Source of the DNA: Pedobacter sp. BMA
GTDB lineage: Bacteria; Bacteroidota; Bacteroidia; Sphingobacteriales; Sphingobacteriaceae
Length of the DNA stretch: 64,000 nt
Assembly: GCF_001027745.1 (NCBI RefSeq)
Contig: NZ_LECU01000004.1
Span: 372,001-436,000, forward strand
Direction: 5' to 3'
A program made the translations under genes and the position numbers. Below the pieces are notes generated by a model that did no database searches, was not told the origin of the DNA, and saw nothing but the letters and a program-made list of their open reading frames with translations. This document shows, in pieces, positions 47,020-56,380 of the stretch (its first letter is position 1; every line of letters starts with the position of its first letter).

Positions 47020-47412
47020 TTAATGTGCCAATCCACCACCTAAACTTATGGTTATGATGGTTAAAATGATAAACCCGATAAGCACATACAGGTAGTCTTT
47101 CTCTATAAAAAAGCTAATAATGGCAAAGATAATTCGAGCTATCGGTGTGAAAATCAGCATCAATATACCAAACTGAATGATGGCATCCCCCTCCAGGGAA
47201 GGAATTCCTTTAACTATTTTAATAATAGAAGAAAACTTCGCAAGCTCAGGCTTAAATACCCTATAATCGGTAACTGAGCCTTTCTTGTGAAATAGAAAAA
47301 TAAAACCTCCAACCAGCACAATGGTCATGGATATCACTACTCCGGCACGAAGCATGATACCTAAAATGACCTGAATATCTTTATCACCTGAATTTTTATT
47401 GTGCCTCATCAA
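47020..47412 (-). CDS. DUF1634 membrane protein
   Basis: A 130-residue protein with three hydrophobic segments, the middle one including IIQFGILMLIFTPIARIIFA. DUF1634 proteins are commonly encoded beside TauE/SafE anion exporters, as here: the gene starts one base after the exporter stop. They may form a complex, but no role is established. Confidence 0.85.
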   Translation of the reverse strand: MMRHNKNSGDKDIQVILGIMLRAGVVISMTIVLVGGFIFLFHKKGSVTDYRVFKPELAKFSSIIKIVKGIPSLEGDAIIQFGILMLIFTPIARIIFAIISFFIEKDYLYVLIGFIILTIITISLGGGLAH

Positions 47413-48246
47413 TTATAATCCGCTAATTCCTTTATAAATCATTTGCAGAGCAAGAAAGGTAACCACCACCGCAAAAACAATTTTAAGTTTACCGGTCTTA
47501 ACTTTTAGCAACAGCTTTGAGCCCAAAGTGGCCCCGGTTAGTACACCGATACAAACAGGCATGGCAATACCCGGATCAATTTGTCCTCTGTGCAGATATA
47601 CGACTGCACTGGCAGCTGCTGTTACGCCCATCATAAAATTGCTGGTTGTGGTAGATACCTTGAAAGGGAGGCGCATGATATTATCCATTGCAATAACCTT
47701 TAATGCTCCGCTCCCAATCCCCAATAACCCGGATAGTGTTCCCGCAAGTAACATCATCGAAAAGCCGGCAGGTATATGTTTTACCGCATATTCATGCATA
47801 ATCCCTTTATCCGGATAAGTTCCATTGAGATTGAAGAAATTTGCCCACCTGTCGCTTCTGTCCAGTGTACTGTGATCTGTTTTTTTCCTGAGGGCCATAA
47901 TTGCCGAGAAGATAAGTATGCAACCAAAAATGATGGCGATGTAGCTTGCATTCAGATAAACTGCTACAATTGCACCGCAAACTGCGCCAACAGTAGTTGC
48001 AATTTCAAGAAACATCCCTATTCTGATATTCGTAATTCCCTCTTTAACATATGCTGCTGCCGATCCGGATGAGGTAGCGATTACCGAGACAATTGATGCT
48101 CCTATTGCGTAGTGTATATCGACACCCAAAACAAGGGTAAGTAAGGGAATAATAATAACCCCGCCTCCCAAACCGGTAAGAGAACCCACTAAACCGGCTA
48201 GCAGAGAGCCTAACAAAACGATAAGGGTAAACAGCAACACCGACAT
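47413..48246 (-). CDS. TauE/SafE family sulfite/organosulfonate exporter
   Basis: A 277-residue inner-membrane protein with about eight hydrophobic segments in two related halves. The repeated Gly-rich motifs are GLVGSLTGLGGGVIIIPLL near the N-terminus and GTLSGLLGIGSGALKVIAMD in the second half. It probably exports sulfite or a sulfonate. Together with the adjacent DUF1634 gene it forms a two-gene operon. Confidence 0.9.
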   Translation of the reverse strand: MSVLLFTLIVLLGSLLAGLVGSLTGLGGGVIIIPLLTLVLGVDIHYAIGASIVSVIATSSGSAAAYVKEGITNIRIGMFLEIATTVGAVCGAIVAVYLNASYIAIIFGCILIFSAIMALRKKTDHSTLDRSDRWANFFNLNGTYPDKGIMHEYAVKHIPAGFSMMLLAGTLSGLLGIGSGALKVIAMDNIMRLPFKVSTTTSNFMMGVTAAASAVVYLHRGQIDPGIAMPVCIGVLTGATLGSKLLLKVKTGKLKIVFAVVVTFLALQMIYKGISGL

Positions 48247-48251
48247 ACGGG

Positions 48252-48259
48252 CAAATATA
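48252..48259 (-). promoter_or_regulatory. -7 promoter box directly before the TauE start
   Basis: Minus-strand TATATTTG, an exact TAnnTTTG, ends five bases before the ATG. The -33 region shows no TTG at the right spacing. It would produce a leaderless transcript. Confidence 0.45.
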
Positions 48260-48323
48260 AGATACGTGTTTGGGGTAAACGAACGATTATCTGAATAAAA
48301 TCACGTACGTATATGAGGCTTAT

Positions 48324-49580
48324 CTATTTCCCTAACCTTTTGATCATTTCGGCACTTAAATCCCTTCCGTCATTTAAACGATTGGCAAAGAAAGACTTTG
48401 CTGCTTCGAAATGAGCCTTGTAACCATTCAAATCTCCATAACCTATAATCGATGCCCACTCATGAACCGCTGTATGAAATTCCAAATCATCCCCTCTGAT
48501 AGATTTATCATAAAGTGCAGTGATTATCGACTCTTCAAGCATAGATTCATTTTTAAAAAGATATTCTGCAATGCCTAATCTCAATTTAAAAGGCGGAGTT
48601 TGACAAATCAGGTTATCATATGGGTTAACCCCCATTTTATACCATGCATAAACCATGCTCAATAAACTGAGATGAGAATTTGGTTTGAGCTTATGATTGG
48701 CGTCAGACAGGCTAAATTCTTTCATGATGTTATCATCAAGTAATAGCAGCTGGCGACTTTCGTGAAAAACAAAATCCCTTGCAGCATATATCTTCTCGCG
48801 GAACGCAGTTTCATTTTCACAAATCATCAGCTTGAATAACTCTGATTCTGCCTGCGCATAATACTTCACCTGCTTCTGTGCATAAGGATTTAAAATGGCG
48901 AGACCGGCATAGATATGCGATTTATAACTAAAAATCCTTAATGTAGTTAGAATTTTTACATTATCTATTCCCCCGGCGTAAGCAGGATTATCCCAGGGAA
49001 AAAACCCAGCATTCTTCCAGGCTGATCCCATACTCTCGAACCCCATGTGCGTAACGGCCTGTGTATCGGCTACAATCTTATCATGCTCCCTATAATCATC
49101 CATTTCAATAATATTTGATTTGAGAGACTTGTAAACTTCTAACGCCCTAATGTACACATCATCGGTTGCCCTGTGGCGTACCACTACCAAAGTTTGTCCC
49201 TCGGGACTGAAAGCCGGACCATGCAATGAATGACAAGTAACGATCTGTGTATCCTGTGGAAGATGTTTTTCAAATGCAGCAATTTCAGGATGTTTAACAG
49301 AAGTTTGCCCGGAAACAATGGCACCAAACTTCGTTGAACGGGCGAAATTGGCCACCACTTCATCAATTTTTTCAGCCTCAACACAATAGATGATAAAGTC
49401 TGATTTTCTCGCAACCTCATGTCCATCGATTAATACTTCAATACCTTTTGGTTCCAGTTCATTTTTCAGATCACTAAAACGCAATGGCATGTCTGCCCCA
49501 CATACACTATAGCCAGCATTTACGAACGAAAGGGCATACAACTTGCCCATGTCGCCTAAACCGATAATTCCTATTTGCAT
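48324..49580 (-). CDS. Prephenate dehydrogenase resembling the fungal (Tyr1) enzyme
   Basis: A 418-residue tyrosine-biosynthesis enzyme oxidatively decarboxylating prephenate to 4-hydroxyphenylpyruvate. The N-terminal Rossmann motif is IGIIGLGDMGKLYA. Segments such as SDFIIYCVEAEKIDEVV, HSLHGPAFSPEGQTLVVVRH and EHDKIVADTQAVTHMGFESM, and the later LRIFSYKSHIYAGLAILNP and SHLSLLSMVYAWYKMG, align with yeast Tyr1 along the whole length as I recall it. It is longer than the usual bacterial TyrA dehydrogenase (about 280-370). No aro or tyr genes are adjacent. Cofactor preference cannot be read with certainty. Confidence 0.85.
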   Translation of the reverse strand: MQIGIIGLGDMGKLYALSFVNAGYSVCGADMPLRFSDLKNELEPKGIEVLIDGHEVARKSDFIIYCVEAEKIDEVVANFARSTKFGAIVSGQTSVKHPEIAAFEKHLPQDTQIVTCHSLHGPAFSPEGQTLVVVRHRATDDVYIRALEVYKSLKSNIIEMDDYREHDKIVADTQAVTHMGFESMGSAWKNAGFFPWDNPAYAGGIDNVKILTTLRIFSYKSHIYAGLAILNPYAQKQVKYYAQAESELFKLMICENETAFREKIYAARDFVFHESRQLLLLDDNIMKEFSLSDANHKLKPNSHLSLLSMVYAWYKMGVNPYDNLICQTPPFKLRLGIAEYLFKNESMLEESIITALYDKSIRGDDLEFHTAVHEWASIIGYGDLNGYKAHFEAAKSFFANRLNDGRDLSAEMIKRLGK

Positions 49581-49584
49581 GAGG

Positions 49585-49592
49585 CAAATGTA
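49585..49592 (-). promoter_or_regulatory. -7 promoter box directly before the prephenate dehydrogenase start
   Basis: Minus-strand TACATTTG, an exact TAnnTTTG, ends four bases before the ATG, and the start is fixed by the Rossmann motif. No -33 TTG was found at the usual spacing. Confidence 0.45.
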
Positions 49593-49751
49593 ATCTATCG
49601 TGAATTAATTTATAATAAAAGTTATATAAAAGTGTTAATCTATAGATTATATGAAATCATTTTTATCAATTTGATAATGGATTTACCAAATTAGATTAGT
49701 TGAGGATTGGATAAAAATGTAGTTTTACAATTTAACACCTATATTTAAACT

Positions 49752-50363
49752 ATGCAGAAACTTAAACCTACCCTTTTGTTTTTAGGGGCTATGCTGATTT
49801 TAAACGTTGCGTTTGGACAAGCTAAGCAAGACACATCGAAAAACACTGACCCTTCTCTAAATGGACAGTATGAATTCATGTTAAGAAAATCGAAAAGTTT
49901 ATATGGCGCAAGGCTCATCAATCCTACCCGATTATCATCTTTATGGAAAAGTGTGAATGATACTTTGAGAAAAGAACGCAGAGAACTTCAGGTAGCCAGA
50001 AAAGAAATTAAAACCCAGACAGATAACATCGCCAGTTTAAAAGGCGAAGTTTCCGGAAAAGAAAATTCACTGGCCAGCGCGAATGCATCCGTAAACGAAA
50101 TTAGTTTTCTGGGCATTTCATTTAATAAAGGTACCTATAACACCATAGTTTGGGCATTGATCATATTATTAGCCATTGGCCTTGCGGTTGTAATCATTCA
50201 GTCAGGAAAATTCAGGAAGGAAGCTACTTACCGGACTCAGCTTTACCAGGAAGTTGCTGACGAGTTTCAGGCCCATAAAGTAAAAGCTAAAGACAAAGAA
50301 ATGAAACTGGCGCGTGAGCTTCAGGATGAGCGCAATAAATGGGATGATGCCCGTGGAAGATAA
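49752..50363 (+). CDS. Exported coiled-coil membrane protein of unknown function
   Basis: A 203-residue protein with a signal peptide (ending LNVAFGQ), a Lys/Glu-rich predicted coiled coil (about 65-110, RKERRELQVARKEIKTQ), one membrane helix (about 130-150, IVWALIILLAIGLAVVII) and a second charged helical tail. Proteins like this in Bacteroidota have sometimes been labelled tRNA (guanine-N1)-methyltransferase, but no SAM-binding or SPOUT motif is visible here. Its role is unknown; a cell-envelope scaffold is a guess. Confidence 0.7.
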   Translation: MQKLKPTLLFLGAMLILNVAFGQAKQDTSKNTDPSLNGQYEFMLRKSKSLYGARLINPTRLSSLWKSVNDTLRKERRELQVARKEIKTQTDNIASLKGEVSGKENSLASANASVNEISFLGISFNKGTYNTIVWALIILLAIGLAVVIIQSGKFRKEATYRTQLYQEVADEFQAHKVKAKDKEMKLARELQDERNKWDDARGR

Positions 50364-50385
50364 AAATTGTTAAGGCATTAATTTT

Positions 50386-50438
50386 AAAAAGCTTGTCGAA
50401 AAGCCCCAATATCAAACAGGCATACGACAAGCTTTTTT
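50386..50438. terminator. Bidirectional terminator
   Basis: Arms aaaaagcttgtcg and cgacaagcttttt pair over 13 bases with T-runs on both strands. It ends the coiled-coil gene on plus and the PorP operon on minus. Confidence 0.85.
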
Positions 50439-50449
50439 GTATGATAATG

Positions 50450-51340
50450 CTACTGCGTTTTGAAACTATACTTTAACCCTACCTCAAACTCCCCGTTACT
50501 ATAGTTTTGCATTTTGGATGTATTGGTGGTATACTGCAGTAACAATGAAAATTGTTTTTGGTAGTTTATCCCAAAACCGCCGGTAAAGCTGTTGGTGCTA
50601 TGATAAACCCCATTGAACATGATTTTATCTTCCAGAAACTGGAAATTAACACCAGCATCAAAAATTCCATTGTAGTTTTGTACACCGCGATAAACCAACT
50701 TAGGTTCTACTGAACTCAATACTTTATCGGTAGTAAATTTATATCCGGCCGCGAAAAAATATATCGACCGGTCTACTACATTTCTGATCACATCTCTTTT
50801 AAACAAACGTTTAAGGTTTGGTAAGGCTCCCTGAAGGGTTAAATTGGTATTTCGATAAGCCATACCGAAGTCGCCATCCAAATAAAGCCTGCGATCGTTA
50901 AAACTATTAAGTACATCGTCACTGAGGTCGCCTTGCGCTTTACTGATGTTTACATTTTCGTTCATTACCCCGGCAGATAAACCAAAGTCGAGGTAGCTGG
51001 ACTGAGCGCCAAGAGGCAAGTGATAAGCATAACTAACCGTGGCGCGAAATCTGTTAATTACTCCGGCTGTTTCATTATAGATTAATGCGCCTAAACCAAC
51101 CTTATTGTTAGGCAAGCCATAATCCGCTGTAAGGTATTGCATCCTGGGTGCTCCATCCATTCCAACCCATTGGGCTTTTAAGGCTGCATTTAGGTTAAGG
51201 TTATTTTCTAAGCCTGCCATTGCAGGATTCGCCAAAAACTGATTCTGGTAATAGATACTGCCCATCGGATTAAGTTGAGCAATTGCTGATGGTGAAAACA
51301 ATAACAACATCCCACCTAAAAATATACTGATCTTTTTCAC
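50450..51340 (-). CDS. PorP/SprF family type IX secretion membrane protein
   Basis: A 296-residue outer-membrane beta-barrel-like protein. I choose the GTG start five bases after the upstream stop, giving VKKISIFLGGMLLLFSPSAI as signal peptide; an ATG 54 bases further upstream overlaps the preceding gene. The family opening LNPMGSIYYQNQFLANPAMA and the barrel-strand pattern to the C-terminus are typical. In Flavobacterium, SprF-like proteins are required with type B C-terminal-domain cargo, and such a cargo gene is directly upstream. Confidence 0.9.
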   Translation of the reverse strand: MKKISIFLGGMLLLFSPSAIAQLNPMGSIYYQNQFLANPAMAGLENNLNLNAALKAQWVGMDGAPRMQYLTADYGLPNNKVGLGALIYNETAGVINRFRATVSYAYHLPLGAQSSYLDFGLSAGVMNENVNISKAQGDLSDDVLNSFNDRRLYLDGDFGMAYRNTNLTLQGALPNLKRLFKRDVIRNVVDRSIYFFAAGYKFTTDKVLSSVEPKLVYRGVQNYNGIFDAGVNFQFLEDKIMFNGVYHSTNSFTGGFGINYQKQFSLLLQYTTNTSKMQNYSNGEFEVGLKYSFKTQ

Positions 51341-51344
51341 GTTG

Positions 51345-51851
51345 TTATTTTTTATATAAAATTGATATAAAACCTTTGATGGTGCCGCCCGCACCTAAAT
51401 CAAGAAGGTAATAGTAGGTATCTTCAGCTAGCGGGTTTCCATTTACATATCCATCCCAATTGTTCTGGTAACCGGTAGTTACATAAAGTAAGCGCCCACC
51501 CCTATCAAAAATACTGAGCCTGGCTGAAGGATAGTTTTCAATTCCCTTCACCACAAAATAATCGTTTTTACCATCACCATTGGGCGTTAGAATATTGTTC
51601 ATTATTGCTATGTTGGCAGCGGTTTCGATAACCAGGAAAGGTTGAAGAAATCCCTGTGTTAAGCTAACGGAACCAGTTTGAAAGGTTTGCACCAATACCA
51701 TTTCCCCAACGCTGAAATCGTAAAACTGATTGCTGATTTTAGCAGAACCATTAGCGGCATTTATTGTATATGGTAGGCTTTGCGCCTTCACTTCTGTAGC
51801 GAGGCATCCCCATACAAACGGAATAATAAACAAATAACCGATGTTTCTCAT
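51345..51851 (-). CDS. Small T9SS cargo with type B (gliding-motility) C-terminal domain
   Basis: A 168-residue exported protein. The signal peptide ends near residue 23 (ATEVKAQ). A short N-terminal beta region (FYDFSVGEMVLVQTFQTG) is followed by the conserved sorting domain from about residue 85: NNILTPNGDGKNDYFVVKGI, SIFDRGGRLLY and GTIKGFISILYKK. This domain normally ends a large surface protein; here it is nearly the whole protein. It is encoded four bases after the collagen-like gene and just before PorP, so it may be a separable sorting partner for that adhesin. Confidence 0.85.
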   Translation of the reverse strand: MRNIGYLFIIPFVWGCLATEVKAQSLPYTINAANGSAKISNQFYDFSVGEMVLVQTFQTGSVSLTQGFLQPFLVIETAANIAIMNNILTPNGDGKNDYFVVKGIENYPSARLSIFDRGGRLLYVTTGYQNNWDGYVNGNPLAEDTYYYLLDLGAGGTIKGFISILYKK

Positions 51852-51855
51852 ATCG

Positions 51856-54273
51856 TTAGTTTATAGAAATCCACGAAGTCCCATCACTTTGAATCGTTAT
51901 GGTTTTATTGCCGTTTAAGGTTGTGATATTCGTATCATCATTTAGAGTAACCGGATTGTTAAACGTGATGTTTCCCGATGACAAAGCCTTTACGATAATG
52001 TAAATACGCCCTTTGCACGTTGCGGCAGCAGGAAGATTAATATTAACAGCAGCTGCTGTATTTTTTACCCGAACAGTGTAATGACTGTCATCGAGGGTTA
52101 ATGTACCTGCAGTAGTATACGTTAAAATACTCGCTGAAACAGAGCCATTAATATTTAATGAACTTGTATTGGCGGGAGCATATGATGTGGCGCTTGCAGC
52201 TGAAGAGCCATTAATCACAATTGCACCGCCGTTTGTTGTAAAAGTTCCTTGTATTAGCGGATAGGTGGTATTTGAATTGGCAATCACCAATGTATTGTTT
52301 GCAGCGGTGAGCGTGTTTCCCGCATTGCTGCCAATAAATACATTTCCACTACCGCTGTTTTTTGAACCGGCAGCATATCCTAACGCGGTATTATTATCGC
52401 CATTGCTTGCTTCCAGCGCTATACTACCAATTGCAGTGTTAGCCACACCGGTACCATTTGCCATTAAAGCATGGGTACCAAAAGCGGAATTATTGGAGCC
52501 AACAGTATTGATTAACAATGCCTGCGAACCGAAACCACTATTGTTAATTCCACTGAAACTCCTTTGTAAAACCATGTATCCAAACGCGCTGTTCTCGTAG
52601 CCCGATATATTTAACGACAGGGCTTCCCGTCCGAATGCGCTATTGTAAAATCCTGAAATATTTGAAGTAAACGTTTTGTAGCCGTAGGAAATATTGTTTT
52701 CAGAAGAGTTACCTAATCTGCCGGATTTTTGACCGTTCACCATGAAGTTAATTGCCACGTCGTCGGTATTACCCAAAAAATTGTTTGTCTGGTCAACGTT
52801 TCCTGTATTACCCCCTAAAGCCCAGGCATTTGCATTAGCGAACAATGTTCTGCTAATCAGCTCTGGTTTTCCTGTAGTCGCGTTTGTGATATATACTTTA
52901 TTTGCATCGCCTACACCATTTGTTGTTAATTTAGCCAGCGTAACTGATGCATCCACTAACTTAGGTGTACTTACAGCAGCATCAGCAATTTGTAGTGTGT
53001 TTACTGCTGCATCAGCTATATTCACATTTTTTATTTCCTTGTTACCAATTTTTATCGAAGTAACTGCGGCATCTGCAAGTTTTGAAGTAATAACAGCATT
53101 ATCCGCAAGTTTGACTGTGGTTACTGCACCTGAATTAATATCTACAACAACATCTTTCAGTAAAGCAGTTGAACCGTTTCCACTAATACTTAAGTCTGTA
53201 GATGACAGCGATTTTGCACCTGCCAGCTGAGCCACATCCAAGGTTACCGGTCGCCATGTGGTTCCGTTATATAAAAGAACCTGATTGGCTGATGGAGCAG
53301 CAGCCGATAGAGTGATGCCCTGTAAGCTGGCAATAGTTGGATTTGGATAGTTACCTGTTAAATCGCCACCAGCTACACCAGTCGATGGTCCAACCGGACC
53401 TGTATCTCCCTTTTCACCTTTGTCACCCTTCGCACCTGCTGTACCTGGTATACCCTGAGGTCCTGTTGCGCCTATATCACCCTGCGGCCCCTGTGCCCCG
53501 GTTGCACCTGTAGCGCCGGCAATCCCGGCAACACCTTGTGGACCAACCGGGCCAGTTGCACCAATGTCTCCTTTCAAACCTTGCGGACCTGTAGCTCCTG
53601 TAGCTCCTGTAGCGCCGGCAATCCCTGCAACACCTTGTGGACCAACCGGGCCGGTTGCACCAGTATCGCCTTTTAAACCTTGCGGACCTGTAGCTCCTGT
53701 CGCGCCGGCAACACCAGCAACACCTTGCGGACCAACCGGGCCGGTTGCACCAGTATCGCCTTTTAAACCTTGCGGACCTGTAGCTCCTGTCGCGCCGGCA
53801 ACACCAGCAACACCTTGCGGACCAACTGGGCCAGTTGCACCAGTATCGCCCTTTTGCCCTGTTGGGCCGTTCGCTGCGTACAGCGCATAGGGTACACTCA
53901 ATAACTGAGCGGTTCCGGCTATAGTGAAGTTGGTTCCGTTGTCAGGATCAACTTCAACTTTAATATATTTTAGGCCTGTTCCCCATGTAACTCCTGCTAT
54001 AGTGCCTGTAACTGAAGAAGCGCCAGCGCCACCAATAGCAATAGCATAAAGTCCGACTGTATTTGTGGTAACCGTTCTCACCTCGACATATTGGACAGTT
54101 CCGGTCGCCGAGGCATCAAGAATGCTTAAACGGACAGCAATATTTTTATTGACTAAGGGAGTGCCGCTGGCATTTCTGGCAGCACCCTGATAATTGAATT
54201 GTTGAGGAGCCTGGGCCCGAACGAACATTGCCAAGCCCATACTTAGCAAAGTAATAAGTAAAAGTTTTTTCAT
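51856..54273 (-). CDS. Collagen-like, YadA-head-like surface adhesin
   Basis: An 805-residue exported protein. A signal peptide (ends FVRAQA) is followed by a beta domain (about 22-133, [15 protein letters not shown]). Then come about 50 Gly-X-Y triplets (about 135-290), in which [20 protein letters not shown] recurs. Next is a region of IADAAV/LADAAV heptad-like repeats (about 380-460). A YadA-head-like region follows (about 530-660), with repeated NSAFG..AL units. A terminal beta domain closes it. It has no sorting domain of its own. Trimeric assembly is likely from the collagen and YadA-like parts. First gene of a three-gene cassette with the type B domain protein and PorP. Confidence 0.88.
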   Translation of the reverse strand: MKKLLLITLLSMGLAMFVRAQAPQQFNYQGAARNASGTPLVNKNIAVRLSILDASATGTVQYVEVRTVTTNTVGLYAIAIGGAGASSVTGTIAGVTWGTGLKYIKVEVDPDNGTNFTIAGTAQLLSVPYALYAANGPTGQKGDTGATGPVGPQGVAGVAGATGATGPQGLKGDTGATGPVGPQGVAGVAGATGATGPQGLKGDTGATGPVGPQGVAGIAGATGATGATGPQGLKGDIGATGPVGPQGVAGIAGATGATGAQGPQGDIGATGPQGIPGTAGAKGDKGEKGDTGPVGPSTGVAGGDLTGNYPNPTIASLQGITLSAAAPSANQVLLYNGTTWRPVTLDVAQLAGAKSLSSTDLSISGNGSTALLKDVVVDINSGAVTTVKLADNAVITSKLADAAVTSIKIGNKEIKNVNIADAAVNTLQIADAAVSTPKLVDASVTLAKLTTNGVGDANKVYITNATTGKPELISRTLFANANAWALGGNTGNVDQTNNFLGNTDDVAINFMVNGQKSGRLGNSSENNISYGYKTFTSNISGFYNSAFGREALSLNISGYENSAFGYMVLQRSFSGINNSGFGSQALLINTVGSNNSAFGTHALMANGTGVANTAIGSIALEASNGDNNTALGYAAGSKNSGSGNVFIGSNAGNTLTAANNTLVIANSNTTYPLIQGTFTTNGGAIVINGSSAASATSYAPANTSSLNINGSVSASILTYTTAGTLTLDDSHYTVRVKNTAAAVNINLPAAATCKGRIYIIVKALSSGNITFNNPVTLNDDTNITTLNGNKTITIQSDGTSWISIN
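53437..53880 (-). repeat. Tandem repeats encoding the collagen-like region
   Basis: Units of 90-99 bases encode [12 protein letters not shown] type triplets. Units 53641-53730 and 53731-53820 are identical over all 90 bases. The next unit (53542-53640) is longer by one triplet and diverged, and the outer units are more degenerate. This suggests recent duplication or gene conversion in the array. Confidence 0.9.
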
Positions 54274-54514
54274 GAATAGGGATAAGATCTAAAGTGCTGC
54301 AGCCTGATTCATCCTGGCAAGCCACAACTCCCAAATCTAATAATTAGTATATCCCTGCACATTCCTTTTACACGAAAGCGCTAATTTATTATACTATTAC
54401 AAATTAATTAGTTTAAAATCAGAAACATGCAAAACAATTCATTTCATTAATTTTACACAAAGTGACATTTATCAATAGAATAATTATAAACAATCCAAGC
54501 GATAAAGATCCTTC

Positions 54515-55858
54515 TTAAGTCTCCGATGGAAATGATATTCCTTTAATATTTCTATATAAATCCACGGCGTAAAGGTCTGTCATACCCGATACGAAATCCA
54601 ACACACTTTGAGTCCTTGCATAGATATCACGCAAGTCAGTATGATACTGTTTAGGAATGAGTTTGACTAACTTTTTATAATAATGCGTATTATTATGAAT
54701 CAGTGCCGGGACAAATTCTTCGAGCAAACCTGCCATAATTTTATAACCTGCCACTTCTTTCTGAATCACTGAAGAAAAATTATAAATACGCTCGATCGAC
54801 ACTTTCTCTATGGCCTTCCAGGCTGCAAGGTAGGGTTCGGGAATTAGATCCGTAAGGCTGTTGTTCAGATCACCTTTTAATAAACTTTTTTGTTCCCTAT
54901 AAAAAATACCAGCACAAATGTTAGTGAGGGTGTTTATTGCTTTGGCCCTAAGTAAACCAACCTTTGCATCATCATCTTCATAATCATTTTTTAACCTGTC
55001 TTCAATTGTATTTGAATTAGCAAAAGGCAGAAGATAATTTTTAACTTCTTCAAAAGATAAAATTTTTAAGCGATGTGCATCTTCAAGGTCTATAATGCTG
55101 TAGCAAATATCATCAGCAGCCTCTACTAAATAAACTAAGGGATGTCGTTTATAGATCAAATATTCATGCTCTTCCCTATCGATATGAAGCTCTTCAGCTA
55201 TTTTCTTAAACGTCTCTTCTTCCGACTGAAAAAAGCCATATTTTTTACGATGTAAAATACCCTTTTGCTTACCAGCAATTGATGCGCAGGGATATTTCGC
55301 TATCGAGGCTAATGTAGAGTATGTGAGGGCATAAGCATCATTTCCTTTGCCTTTGAGAGGGTGAGTCAGTATCCGGATTGCATTTGCATTCCCTTCAAAA
55401 TTAATCAGGTCGTGCCATTGCGATTCTGTCATATCGTGCTGGTACGCTTTTCCATCACCATCAGTAAAATAACGTGAAATAGCGGCTTCACCCGAGTGTC
55501 CGAACGCAGGGTTGCCCAAATCATGGGCCAATGCCGCTGCTGCCACAATATTGCCAACTTCACTTATTAAAGGAACTGATTGAATGAGCGCAGGGTCTTT
55601 TTCTTCGACTGTGTTTAAAAAAATATTTGCCATAGAACGTGCAACACTTGCCACTTCCAGACTATGTGTTAACCGGTTGTGCACAAATACACTTCCCGGC
55701 AATGGGAACACCTGGGTTTTATTTTGCAAACGCCTGAAGGGAGAAGAAAAAATCAGGCGGTCGTAATCTCGTTGAAAATCAGACCTTGCCCTGTCGCGGT
55801 CACCTGTCCAACTTTCCTGACCAAACCTCTTATTTGAAAGCAAATATTTCCACTCCAT
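54515..55858 (-). CDS. dgt: Deoxyguanosinetriphosphate triphosphohydrolase-like protein
   Basis: A 447-residue HD-domain hydrolase that would cleave dNTPs to deoxynucleosides and triphosphate. The metal ligands are visible: HNRLTHSLEVASVARS (first His), AHDLGNPAFGHSGE (HD pair) and YLVEAADDICYSIIDLEDAH (last Asp). It begins with the typical SPFRRLQNKTQVFPL. It is possibly involved in dNTP pool control or phage restriction; nothing nearby favours a defence role. Confidence 0.93.
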   Translation of the reverse strand: MEWKYLLSNKRFGQESWTGDRDRARSDFQRDYDRLIFSSPFRRLQNKTQVFPLPGSVFVHNRLTHSLEVASVARSMANIFLNTVEEKDPALIQSVPLISEVGNIVAAAALAHDLGNPAFGHSGEAAISRYFTDGDGKAYQHDMTESQWHDLINFEGNANAIRILTHPLKGKGNDAYALTYSTLASIAKYPCASIAGKQKGILHRKKYGFFQSEEETFKKIAEELHIDREEHEYLIYKRHPLVYLVEAADDICYSIIDLEDAHRLKILSFEEVKNYLLPFANSNTIEDRLKNDYEDDDAKVGLLRAKAINTLTNICAGIFYREQKSLLKGDLNNSLTDLIPEPYLAAWKAIEKVSIERIYNFSSVIQKEVAGYKIMAGLLEEFVPALIHNNTHYYKKLVKLIPKQYHTDLRDIYARTQSVLDFVSGMTDLYAVDLYRNIKGISFPSET

Positions 55859-56014
55859 TTGTATATCACTGTATTAAATCTGCTGCCAAGTTAAGCAAAA
55901 GCGATAAAAATGCAGGACAATTATTTATGGATACCATGAGGTATTTTGGTACTGAACCCGATATTAATCAGAAACCATTTCATAACTATACTGTTATAAA
56001 TAAAAAAAGCTACT

Positions 56015-56380
56015 ATGAAAACGAGTGTATATAATAAAGATGAGCATTTAGAGGGCTATGTAAACAACGGAAAAAGGGATGAGGCAAAATCTGATGTTCA
56101 AAAGGCTTATGAAACCGGAAATGATTCTGATGAAGTGAACTCTTTTGGTAAAGATCCAAGTCAGCTCATTGAAGGTAATAAAGCTGCACGGGATGGTTAT
56201 GACAACTCTGGAACCCAGGGAAAAGACTCATTAAGCGATGACGCATACAATAGTGAAGACCAACATCCGACTGTTGAAAGTGCCGAAAGTCACACTGGAA
56301 GTTCAAGTGATGATTTTAAAAATCCGACAACTAAAATAAATGAGCAAGATGAAAATCATGCGCTTGATACGGGAATTTAA
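56015..56380 (+). CDS. Small hydrophilic, probably disordered protein
   Basis: A 121-residue product rich in Asp, Glu, Ser, Asn, Lys and Gly with no hydrophobic segment, no cysteine and no tryptophan. It contains EAKSDVQKAYETGNDSDEVN and SAESHTGSSSDDFKNPTT. It is the only plus-strand gene between dgt and the two minus-strand hydrophilic genes. I recognise no family; stress-protective hydrophilin-like behaviour is a guess based on composition. Confidence 0.6.
   Translation: MKTSVYNKDEHLEGYVNNGKRDEAKSDVQKAYETGNDSDEVNSFGKDPSQLIEGNKAARDGYDNSGTQGKDSLSDDAYNSEDQHPTVESAESHTGSSSDDFKNPTTKINEQDENHALDTGI

Noticed and set aside
51341..51394. Upstream ATG for the PorP gene
   Set aside because: It adds residues before the signal peptide and overlaps the preceding gene; the GTG at 51340 gives a clean signal sequence.
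53564..53890. Plus-strand open frame rich in Pro, opposite the collagen repeats
   Set aside because: It is the complement of the Gly-X-Y repeats; the minus-strand frame has a signal peptide, domains and operon context.
54515..55858. dGTPase as a defence gene
   Set aside because: No other defence genes nearby; the sequence fits the ordinary housekeeping dGTPase-like family.
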